Source of the DNA: Urechis unicinctus
Lineage: Eukaryota > Annelida > Polychaeta > Xenopneusta > Urechidae
Assembly (NCBI GenBank): GCA_034190875.2
Contig: CM067343.1
Location: 14,201,312 to 14,265,311, forward strand
Length of the DNA: 64,000 bases
Reading direction: 5' to 3'
Shown: positions 14,070 through 26,200 of the stretch, piece after piece
How the letters are laid out: each line of letters starts with the position of its first letter
Numbering within the stretch: position 1 is the first letter of the stretch
The notes under the pieces: model-generated
Seen by the model: only the letters and a program-made list of their open reading frames with translations
What the model was told of the DNA's origin: nothing
Database searches by the model: none
Translations under genes and position numbers: made by a program

Positions 14070-14600
14070 AACTGGTTCAGTCACACTTATATGCACAGTA
14101 AAATTCAATGTAGAGTACTCACTGCAATATCAAAACCATGAAATTGAATATGAAATAATATAACAATTGACTCGCAAAACTGTCGGCGAAAAAATATCTC
14201 TTTCGTATTTCTATCCTTTTTTACCGGAAAAACATAATAATACATGTGATAAGCCATACTTTAACAATGCCGAAGGGAGTTCATGTATGGTTGAGGATAG
14301 TTACTTGATCAAGGAGAGGTACCATTATCAAATTTATAAAATAAGATATTCGAATATTCGTGCATGTTTGCAACACCTGAGGAAAATGATAAGGAATGCG
14401 GTTCGAATGAAGTGTGGGTCGGATCAACAAATTGTTTGGAAGCCCAAACCATCGGTCATACATTGCTGTTAGCATTTTTAACATGCGGTTTATGAACACG
14501 ATTCCTATATATATTGTGCAGAATTAACTTAAATTGTTCTCCATTTACATATAATATCGCTTGCTGTTTACCATACTGGTCACACGCGAACATGTATTTT
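14070..14600. repeat. Family B repeat, second copy
   Basis: Direct-orientation partner of 10040-10530, sharing GGATAGTTACTTG and GGTCACACGCGAACATG-like blocks. The open frames across it are incidental. Confidence 0.7.
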
Positions 14601-15229
14601 TACTTCCACACAAGGGTATTCATCTGTTTATTAACGTTGCCACAGTTGTTAGTTGAATGCATAAAAGCAGGCCTCTTTGCTTTGTTTTTCGTTCAGTCGA
14701 AGTGATGAACAAGTACTCCCTTGGTCGTATATTGTTTAAGCGCTGGTGTCAAATACTTTATATCCAGCAATACGACACCAGCATCTCCTGCACGCATAAA
14801 AATAGCCATAGTTAAGGGCTCGGGAAATACCATTACGAATAAACAGCGAGGCGCAACCTCTGAATTGATACAGGCAAAATACTCACATATTGCTGTGATT
14901 TTATTCCAAACCCCACACGAGCACTCAATCAATTCTACCAAATGATCAGTACATTGCGCGAGTATGCTTTTAATTAATCGATTGCATGGAAGTTTTAACG
15001 GATGAATCAATTTAATAGGCACATGGAATGGTTCAAAGAGGAGATGTCTATCGAGAAACACAAATATTTGGATGAAATGTCTGCACTGATGAAATTGAAT
15101 GAAAGATATCTGCACGCTGATGCCATCAATTGACAGTCTCCCTGCTTAACATGAGAAAATGAAAGATAAGTGAAGCATTTACCTTAATGATTCTCTTGGT
15201 GTGAGCCATTCCATTAAAGCATCATTGGG

Positions 15230-15690
15230 CATGTCAATTATCAATATGCTTCGGACTATTAGGTTCTCTAATAAAACAAGCCCTCATCAGCCACTCCTTT
15301 TACCACAGCACCTTGTATTTGCATTTCAATATTAATAACGCGTCGATAGGGTAACCAACCGCACCAAATTTTGAATATATTGTTCACTGAAATTCTTAAT
15401 ATAATATTTTTATTTGATGTAAATTTGCAGTCAAGGCTAATTGGTTATGGTTAAGCGGCTGTGCTCACACGGACCATATTATAATGTATTTCATCAACTG
15501 ATATCTGCCATCACCGGTTTCTATGTATTGATCCTGCCCCAAACCTTTCCGGGACATCAATCTAACTTTGACGGAAATGCTGAACATTACCAGTCCACAG
15601 CGCTGCTCAAACCAAGTTGCAGGCGTGTAAAAAGGGTGCACAGTTCCATGGCAAGTAGACTAAAAGTGGATTAAGCTCAATAGGGGATAT
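15230..15690. repeat. Partial family C copy
   Basis: Contains CGGACTATT, TCTAATAAAAC, CTCATCAGCC and GCGTCGATAGGGTAAC as in 11090-11200, and TCCATGGCAAG...GTGGATTAAGCT as in 12065-12100, with the middle deleted. Confidence 0.65.
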
Positions 15691-15699
15691 CAGTTTGGT

Positions 15700-17100
15700 A
15701 AATAGAGACGTTGGCGCGATAGGGGTGAAATGTGTTTTTACAAAACATTTGGAGCGTTTTAACAGTTGCGCTAATTAACACCCTGGTGTATACGCATCAC
15801 ATGGATGGTATATCACGGGTACAGCAAGGCTTTACGGTTTCATTGAGGCCTATGTGTCACTAACGGAATCCACTTATTATATATTATCAAGCTATAAGTG
15901 ACGCTTTACCAGTAACCATTGTATTATTTGTTACCATTTTTAAAACCTCATAGCAAGTTGGGGGAATAGATACCACACAATTTGACTCTACAAAGCCCAC
16001 AGATAGTATGGGTCAACTGAATTGATCGCACTCTTGGCGATGGTTTGCACAAACTCACTCATACTCAGCAGTCTAGCTACGGTTTCAAAAGATTAAACCG
16101 GGAGGGGGGGCGGGGTGGATGGGTGGACATTCTACACGGATGGTCCTGGTGCATCAACCGCACCCGTGGTAATGGTTCACAGAAACTCTCCAATCAATCC
16201 TGTCATAGTTGCACATTATTTGCACTTAGGCGTAATTCGTATGTTTAATAGACGGACACCCTAACTGTGTATACTAATATGACTTGGGACATTGGCAAGG
16301 AATTAGGTAAGTGTTCAGTGTGTTTTTATTTATGATATGGAGGATGTCGTGTCCTTTAAATATTCGTAAGGTGTTAGCGCGTGTATATCGATTTATTAAC
16401 AATTAGTTTATTTGAACAGCTCGGTGTGAATGCTTAAAAAATATTTTAATCAAAACATTTATTTGATACTGTGATGAAAAGATATTAATACCTAGAAAAG
16501 GGTGGACAACTGCGGGTTTTGGCTAATCGGGGCAAACATAAAGGAATATCAGGGTTAATAAAGGGCGGTGCTGTATAACATACAATTAAATAGTGAGCTC
16601 TCATGCCACACTCGATGCCTCAATAGTACTAAAGTGAAGGTTGATTGTAATTATTCAATTATTGCGTTTGACCATTTGGTACTAGCGACTAAACAAGCTA
16701 ACAACATTTAAGAGGCGTGGACATGAATAGTCATGAATGATTTAAATATTACTGTTGCTAGTATTATATCAAACACTTATTCTAAAACAACATGCACAAT
16801 ACATTTGAATCAAAGAAATGAATACCTCCTAAATATTTATATATAAGCACTGCCATTGCAAGGTATGTATCAATCAGATTATACATCGTAGATCTAATTG
16901 GCTGTCGCTTTGATTGGCCACTAGATATCGTTTGCAATACCAAAAACAATTCGTTACACCAAAATGAATCACTATTAATCACTTCTATCTAGTACACAAG
17001 ACAAAGTGTATTTGCGTTACTTCTGAAACTTTTTGATGCTCCAAAATTAGTAAGTGTGGTAGAATTTTTGATCACAATATGTTGTACATACACACATTAT
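15700..17100. other. Downstream flank of the receptor gene, no gene seen
   Basis: Probably includes the receptor 3' untranslated region near 17100. Contains a G-rich patch at 16100-16125 and minus-strand AATAAA-like sites near 16455 and 16325. No coding exon supported. Confidence 0.4.
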
Positions 17101-17103
17101 TGA

Positions 17104-17258
17104 TCAGCGTTGCAATGAGCCGGTGAAGTGTGCATATATTGTAGGAAGGTCTGCGAGCGCAATCAGCACAAGAAAGATAACCAGAATTCCACACACAGCA
17201 TAGCCTATTGACTGTGCAAAATCGGCCTCCGTTGGCACCAGTTCTTCTCTAGATGTAA
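17104..17258 (-). CDS. Transmembrane and cytoplasmic tail exon, with stop
   Basis: 155 nt, phase 1 in, acceptor TGTTGGCAG. After an acidic juxtamembrane stretch (REELVPTEADF) comes the hydrophobic helix IGYAVCGILVIFLVLIALA, then a tail of about 15 residues containing IYAHF and ending QR before TGA. YAHF fits the YxxPhi consensus for clathrin adaptor sorting (general knowledge; function inferred). No ITIM, ITAM or GPI signal is seen. AATAAA-like sites on the minus strand occur only several hundred bases downstream (about 16455 and 16325), so the 3' end is uncertain. Confidence 0.82.
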
Positions 17259-20200
17259 CTGCCAACAATTAATCATTTCATTATTTTTTGCTGACTCGTC
17301 GATATTTTAAGACGCACTACGAAAGCTGATTTTAACACTTACCATGCAAACCACCTCCACCGTGGGCTTTTGGGGCATTTTGTCAGTTTACTATGAAACG
17401 CTCGGTTACTTACCAATACACTCGCCAACCGGCGGCTCCCATATACCACTCGGAGAACACACACTTATTGTCATGTTATCTTCTCTGTCAGCAAATTTCA
17501 TCCTTTCTTTACAAGTTACAGCCGCAACAATTCCTACTGCTACTTGTGTTGTATTAGATAGGGCGCCGTTCCATACTTGTATAGGTAAGCATGTGATATC
17601 TGGCATTACAAAGGCAAGGTAAAGACATTAAATGCACAATATATGAACGTTGCCAATCAACACTGGCAGGTATTGAGTGCTTCAGCTTTTGTACAATGAT
17701 ATGCATCAAGAGTTGCTCATTAGAAAAGGCATGTCCATCAATCAAGAGCACACACATTACTGTGGGTGTTGGAAATGCGGCGACTGATTTGAAAAGATCG
17801 GTTGTCGTTAAGATGTCACACCAATAACAGCTGTAGCTGTTTCATTACTCAACCGTTATGTGTTTTTAGCGTTTGGCTATTAACAAACTTTCCAACAGAG
17901 TTCACTCTTTTGCGACATATACGCCTAGTGTAATGTTAAGGATGCACCGCCTATTTCAGGCCTCGCAATCAGACATTGGTCGTGATGATGATATTTTGTT
18001 CGGTTATAAATAATTCTATTGAACATATATATGCCTAAAATGCCTTAGCCGCATACATACAAATTGTTGCAAATTACATTAGCCGATTTAAAATGATATG
18101 GCCCGGAACATAGACTTTATGATTCGTCCCATTGCTGCAATACCTTACAGGACGATACGATATGATGATTGTCTTCAGTATACCACTCCTGGTGTCATAT
18201 TTACATGACATCGAGCACGAAAAAATACAACCACTGATCCTTATCAATGCTCACTGAATATATTACAAATAAACACACCATCAATCAGATACAGAAAAAA
18301 TGGAGCAAACTTATTAAGACGTTATTAGATTACTTAGTATATGTGATACTTTGAAGCGTAAAGCACAGCCAAATCACATCTAATGACTCATCTCATTGCT
18401 GCCATGCCATTTACAATCACTCAATTCAGTCTCACTTTTGCAGAAGATATCCCTAGGCTCCCATGTTCCATGCATGTTGCAGGTAACTATGGCAGTCGTT
18501 CTCCCTCTGTGCAGCCACCGACCTGGCAGGCATTTGTAAGCTAGCTCGGATAAGAATATGGTGTTGTAGTTGACATCTCTGGCCGTGTTAGTGAAACGCG
18601 GAGGTGTACCACAGTCAACAGCTGTCCCAGATGCAAAAACATTCAGAAACCAAGCTTCCAAATGTACAAACGATTCTTGTTTCTTTCTCTTGAAGCGAAA
18701 CATATGCTCAGTGCATGGAAACTCTATCGGGTTTTGGGCCGTTAATTTAATCTGCCTTTTTTGTTTGCGCATAATTTCCTGTATTGCTGTGTATTATTTG
18801 CATGTTTGTAGCCATGTCCTAAAGTGCTATGCTTTGCATTGCTACCAAAAAACATTCAGACATGTGTCTGTTAGTTTTCGGATGTCACAAATAAGCATCA
18901 TTTTTTTTCAACCTGTCAAATACAAATACTTCTAATAGTAAGCTATTCACCTGTACATTTGGTAGGACCTGGCTGCCACGTTCCGTCCGCTGCACACTCG
19001 CTCTTCCAAGTGGCATTCATATTAATAACGTAACCCTTCTTACATTCGATCGTCATTTGATCCATGTAGTTTGCGCCGGTCTTGTGCACCACTGTGGTAG
19101 CTGTGCTGGACTGATCGTCACAAGTGATCCCTGTATTACAAAATAAAATCCACTTAGGCAAGATATGGCAAGCTAAACATATAATGTTTAGCTCTCGCAA
19201 ACAGATAATTAATTCAACTTACGAGTGCATTCCTTTGGCAGATCACTCCACTCTCCTTCTATGCATTTTGTCGATACAATGTTATTCCCAAACGCCCGAT
19301 ACCCCCGTTCGCAAGTGTACATAATCTCAGTTCCATTGTCTGCGGAATTTGTACTGGCCATGGCATGTAGAACAATTGGGCGTGGGCGACAGCGATTTCC
19401 TGAATCCGATTCAGCAGCATCATTATAGTATTTTTCCTTCTGTTAGTTTAATTGTAGTACAATTTTAATTCTAAATCAATGTCTTGTATTGATCAATGTT
19501 GTGAGATTTAGTTTGAAATGAATGTTATCTAAAGAATTCCTATTTACTGTCACATGTCAAATCTGTTGGATTCGGAGACCACGTGTCTTGTTGCGTGCAT
19601 ACGACTGTGATATTCGTGTGACCTTCATTAAATCTGAGCACGGCGTCTTGTAGCTCGACACAAGCGTAGGACAATTTTGAGTTGTACTTGTACCGCGTGT
19701 CAGAGTTGTCCATGGGTATCAGTCCCGAGCTGTCATTTGTGGTCAGTGCGATGCCAGGGGTAGATGCACAAGTGATCTCTGACAGATAACCACACAACAA
19801 TACGGCCAACAGCACCATGGTTATTCGGGGATGACGTTATGGGATTAGGCGTACAATATTTGTAAATAAAATACTCGTTTTATGTATTTCCATTGAATAC
19901 GCTGACAATCGTTCATCTCACCCAGACATGGCTCGATGCTGTCATTCCACGAACCCCCATCTAAGCACGTGACAACCCGGTCTCTGCTCTGATTGGTCAT
20001 GGTATAACCTACGTGACATATGACCCTCACCACAGCACCATACGTTACAAGCGTGGAGTTCTTGCTGCCGTTGCCAAGCATGTGCGGATGAATCACTGGG
20101 CACGTGTTGTCTAACCACAAATCACATCAGTCTTGTACAACCACGTTAGGATAAAAGCATGGCAGCATGTATGGCAAGATAGAGGCTTTAAAAACGCATA

Positions 20201-23200
20201 GAAGTGCTATGGAGTGCTCAAATCGAAACGCGCGTCATATATGAAAGGAACTTTATCATAAAAAACATTTTTCGAGCATATCCAAATAACTAACAAATAC
20301 CAAATTACCGAAAAGACGTCGATTATCTAATCAGTTAGCCAGCATTAGCTGAATAGTCGGTTCGCAAAAAGCAGAGAGCCAATTGTCGAGCGTCGTCAAA
20401 AATTGCAAGATTCAAATGGGAATGTATATTACCAATAGCGTGTCTAGTGGTTCGTTCGTGCGTCACATTGTCGTGTCTAATGAGAGAATACCACGCATAA
20501 TTCAGTGCTACTAAACGGCTGGTTACTTAAATCATGCTTATCATTGTATATGGTTCTGTTAAAGACGAGCGCTCTCACATGCCTTCATCAATTAATGATG
20601 TACAATAAACCATGAGCCAGGACAATAAAGTTTCTGTTTTCACATGTGATGATCTGACAACTACAGCCTCCACGGTTACCTTCTACCAAGAGACAGAAAA
20701 ACCAGATTATCGGAATTACAATGTTTTTTTCATTTTGTAATCTTGTCATTTAACGTCATATTTGTAGTCGATAAATATATATACAAAGCATAATAATACA
20801 ACAAGCCAGATGCTAGCTCAGTGACAGTCACATAATTATCAGTTGTACACATTTAATCATAGTTAGTTTATGTGTGAGATAAGATTATATCGCTTTACCC
20901 AGGCAGTTGGTGATTGTGAGAGGTTGAGATGCTTGTTGACAGGTGCTCTCCTGGTTTGTTAGGCCGGTTTTCAATCTGTAGCCTTGTTTACAGGTTGCCA
21001 GCGTTGTTTTCCCAACATCTAAGGTCAGCCTGTCTATATCACTGCTAGGAGTGTATCGTGGCGGAGTGCAGCGTTCTGCAGGGCGCGACAAACATCAGTA
21101 CAACTTAGCTTCTTTGATGGTTACTATGTTGTACAAGACACGTATTACTGCATTTTCGATTACATAATAGCACTTAAAATTATGCTTATAAATTCCTAGT
21201 GATACCTTTACACGAGATGCTTGACTGAGCCCATTCCCCACGCGTCCCTTTTTGCGTACACGATAATGAGTCGCTAGTTGTACCACGTTTAGTTAACTGC
21301 CCGGGCTTGTCACAGTGGTACTGCACGGCTGTTCCCACCGCCACCTCATCTTTGCTGCGATGGTCGTCAATGACCAAGCCATCATCGGCCGTCGGTATAG
21401 TCGGGCAATGTATATCTGCATTAAAACCGATCGAAACTATATCATTTTGAGATGTTTTATCAGGTAACTTTTACAAAGATGAAGGAATAAGTCCGAACAT
21501 GACCACATTTGAGTTTCGTTGGTGCAAAAGATGGGACATAACTTGATTCATGTCGATAACAACTACGTACCGACACATTGCAAGGGTGCCCCGCTCCATC
21601 GCCCAGATGACAGACACACAGCGCTACGCACAGAGCCACCCTCCACAAAGTGGAAACCCACATGACACTGGAACACTGCAACGTCATTCACGCTGATTCC
21701 GGTCACCGAGACATCAGCATTAAGGACTGAACGAGGCCGCCCACATCCACTTTGGTCTTTGGAGTATACTGAGATAAAGCAGAAATATGTTTACAGGAAG
21801 AAGAAATGAGACGGATAATCATTCAAGCATGTTTAGGAAAATATACAAAGGTAAAAATCAGAGGTTAACCAGGAATTAATGGCATATACGTGGTGATTGT
21901 GTATGGAAAGTTGATAGTGATAGCTATGTTGATGACTATGATAGAAAGGGTTACAATGCTAATGAATTTGATGAAGACCATGTCGATGCAAGATAATGCA
22001 AATGATAGTTATAAGCAAGTTGACGATGCTGATGAAAACCCTGATGCTGATGATGGCAACGAATAGATGATGATAATGATACTGAAGGTGGTAATTCAGA
22101 TAAAGATGATAACGCAGGTGATAAATAATGGTGAGAAAAAAATTTGAAAACATGATGAAGTGAACGGTCATGATAATGTGGTGATGCTGAGGTTAGTGAT
22201 AATAATGATGATCATAACGCTGGTTATGGTGATGATAATAATATTGTAAAATGGACGAGAAACGAGAAATATAAATTCGATATTGACCAGTCGTGGGTTT
22301 CCCTATAGGTCCACTCCATTTTCGTGTTTCTGATGATGACTGTGTTTCCGTCGGTGGTTGCGTTTTAGCTGGTGATTGTGATTCAGTGGATGATTGTGCT
22401 TCACTAGGTGTTTTGGCTTCTACTGTTGGAGGACCGTCAGTTAACCCTGTTGGCGCACTTGATGAAATCACTGGTAAAATGACACAAATATGAGAGACAT
22501 CGCAACAAATAATGTATGGTTCAGAGATCAATGCGAAGTAACGATGTGAAGCTGTCATGACTGCGTCCATGTTTATAAATATTGAGAAACATCCTGGTAG
22601 TTACTAATAGCTCAATTGGGAAAATATGAATTGATGAATACCAGTGATATATAAAAGCAATTGTAGACACGGCTTACCTGGATTAGTTGAGTTGTTACAA
22701 ATGTACTCGTTGTTCTGCATATGACAAATTTGGGAACTAACATCACACCGGAAAGGAAAGCAAGGATTACTTCCGAGCTCTAAAAACCATCAAAAATAAC
22801 AAACGAAACATTTAGAACAACAACGTGTTCAACAAGAAGAACAACATGGAAGATGTTTAAAAAATTCAATTATGATGTCTTCACCAGAGCAATTGATGTC
22901 TTTCAAGGCTCGATTCCATTTTCCATCACATGGGCAGTGAACAACCTTGAATTTGGACAAGTCCATGAATAAGAAGCCAGGGTCGCACGTATAAGTCACA
23001 GCATGAAACGTAGAGTTGACGGCATATGTGGAGTTAGGTAGAGAAGAGGGCGCATTGCATAGGTCATCAGCTAAAAACACAAAATCTTTTATGATTGAAA
23101 CATCACGGCAAAACAATTCGCTAATAAGTTTGTAATTGTAACAAATGATCGGACGATTATCGCCCATTATACATTCTACAATTTGCGTGTCCCCTCACTG

Positions 23201-26200
23201 CCATTCACCTCATTCAAGCCATCCAATTGTAGCCGTAGCCATGTGTTGTGAATGTATAGATTCGTTTTAGCGGTTTGTTTTTTAATCATGTGACCCTGTT
23301 TGCTGTCTCATCTTGCGGGTATAATGTGTTATAAACTGACTGCATGTTATGCCAGAGTGTTTTGGAAGTATCAGTTTACAGTGTAAAGTTCCGTAAACAT
23401 AAAAGCTGCTTACGGAAGAAGTCTACAATCTCCTGTTTTGTGTATGATCGCTGCATAATGAATTGAGCTTTCGAGGTTTCTGGGTGCACAGAGGGGATAT
23501 TTTGTTCACTTCGACGTCTTCTGTTGTTGATCATGTTTCACTCACTGTAATATGGTTTCCTCATTGTTTGACATGTCAGCTCTACACTAACCCCTTCAAC
23601 TACCTCGTGATAATTTCTTTTATCAGCTGCGCTCATTCACTATCTCTAGCGAGGAGGTGGAACTGTTTAGTCTAAAATCAAATCAATTAGAATGCTAGAG
23701 TAGATAGGAATCAAGGCCATATTGTTGATTGGAGAGGATTCTATTGGATTTGTTTTTATCAGGCATGGACGATTGTATTGTAGTAAATGTGTTGTAAATG
23801 TGTGGGTAGATCAGTGGCACTGCTCTGGCGATATGACGATTCCATAACATTGATTATTGTTTGTACACTACGGTTGTTGGTCTGTGGTCTTGACCTACAG
23901 TTTTAGTAATGTCCGCTTAAATTGAAACCAAACAGTCCGTTGCACGCTTTACAACTAAAATAATTAATCCAAGCACCACTAAGCATGCACACATTCAGTG
24001 TATTAATTTGCATTATACAACAACTTACGGGCTTTTTCGCACAAAAATGCATTTGGTTCATCGCACGATTTGGTCTCTATCTCTCGATCATTCTTCATAC
24101 ACATGCACGGTTCATTAATACTAGCAACAGCAGTCATCTCGCCGAATCTATAGAGTGCGGGCGAATCGTCTTCATACCGATATGATCCTTGTCCATCCCA
24201 CTTTATTCCAATCCAAACATGACTATAAAAAACAAATGATCATCAACGAGATTATCACCATGCATTTTTCAGCAATGCTCGGAAATGTAGAAGAAATGTT
24301 GTCGTTTGTAGATTAAACTGTTTGATGTCCATGGTTTAGCTTAGCCACTCTCATCTGGTTAGGGTGTACTCTATCAAATACATGACGATGAACCACCTGC
24401 CATGAGGTGCTAGGGATGTCACTTGAACTTCCCTGCTTTGTGATATAACTAAACACCTGTATTTTATGAAGTAACAATATGCGACCATTAATTATATGCC
24501 CGAGCGAACCGTTTATTTACTGAGTAATTTTAACTCAACTGTTATCATACTTTACAACCGTCCAAGCTCTCATTTTACCATATAACTAATTAATATCAAA
24601 CGTACCTAGCCTCAGCATAAGCACATCATCAATTGCGCTTTGCCTCATTGATAACACACCACTGGCAGTCCCCGCTAAATGTAGGTAACTCATACTTTGT
24701 TCGATTCTGATATTAATGGGTTCTTACTCATTAAACTGTATACGCTTCATGTAGCTGTCATCAGTTGGCATTGCTAGCGTTGAAGCCATGGTGGTCCGAC
24801 AATAGTCACTCGCTTCAGACCAGGTCACGTTGCTGTAATGGGCACTTACTTGAAAGCAAGATTTGTTCTGTCCTGCAACGAACTTACAAGCTAAGTGGTC
24901 ATCTCAAAAAGTTCGATTTTGGTTATTGGCTTTATTATGACATCAATCATATCTGAAAGTGAGCGTGTACCCATTCATTGGATAGAAGTTAAGTGGGTAC
25001 ATGTCATCAATATTGTTTTCGGCTGTTTCTGAGAGTTCAAAGAGTGTTCAGGTTGATAGAATATTACCCTTGAGATATCACATCTATCACATAGTTATGA
25101 ACTATTGTTGACTTTGCATTGGCTACAGGGTGATTATCAACATATTCTGCGAAATTCGTTGCGCCAAATTACACTCAAGCAAGGGCATGTGGCAAACTCT
25201 TTGAGCACTCGACGCAAAATCAGCCAAAATATATCTCGCTGATAAAGTTTTAATGCACAATATATTGAATAACTGCCATTAGAGTACTTCTAGGTCCCAT
25301 GAGCAGAGGTACGGCAAGTTGGTTTCGTTAACGTTCATTGTACACGTGTTTGATAATATCCGTTAATAGTCAGACACCAGATAACCCATAAAGGGCAACT
25401 AGTATGTTAAAACACTTGGCACTGGCCTTATTACGAGTTGTGGTTCGCAGATCAGTACTTCAGTTGACGAAATACTTCCATAGGTGCTACCCCTTCGATA
25501 ATGTGAATCGTCTCCATCGTATTGGCGGCTATGACCCATAATCATCTTCACATTGAATACATAGGTTGGATTATGTTTCAAGATACTTACGGTAGATACT
25601 TCTATCTGCAACGATTGACCGTTGGTCGCATGCATCGGCCAAGTCGCCATGGTCATTTTCCGTTAATATACACAAACTGCTATCAATTTGATACTCGAGT
25701 CGCCTGTTCACACAAAAACCATGCACTTATCAGTATTAGCTACTTTGGTAACTTAGAACATTCTGAGCCACACGATAGCTGAAAATACAAAAACCTAGGT
25801 TATGTGATCCATAAAAGTATAGAGTCGTGCAGCTAGTCTGGTTGGGACGATGCCAAACGACACAATTACACGTAAATAATTCGAACCGCCTCATTTGGAA
25901 AACGTGTGATATGCATTTAACTGCTGGGTGCTTTCGGCCAGGTCATTCTCTCTCGACCCTACAATACACTGATTAACATGTTGTCTGCTGCTATTGAAGT
26001 GTTTGCGAAAAATAACAATGACATAAAATAATTCACGTTCGGGTGAATAATCCACTGTCATCCCGATTCCCATTTGTGTGTTCGTGTCCGATTCAATTAT
26101 GTCTTTCTTAGCTTTACCGAGCAAAGATCATGGCGAAATATTGATTGTTTAACGTGATACTTACGTGCACGTTATAAGCGCTTCGTTTGCGCAGTGGTTC

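Noticed and set aside
21571..21687. Signal-peptide-like frame (MWVSTLWRVALCVALCVC) suggesting a gene start between the lectin and CCP parts
   Set aside because: It is an alternative frame of the CCP2 exon; the sushi frame has correct phases and joins both neighbours, so the gene continues upstream.
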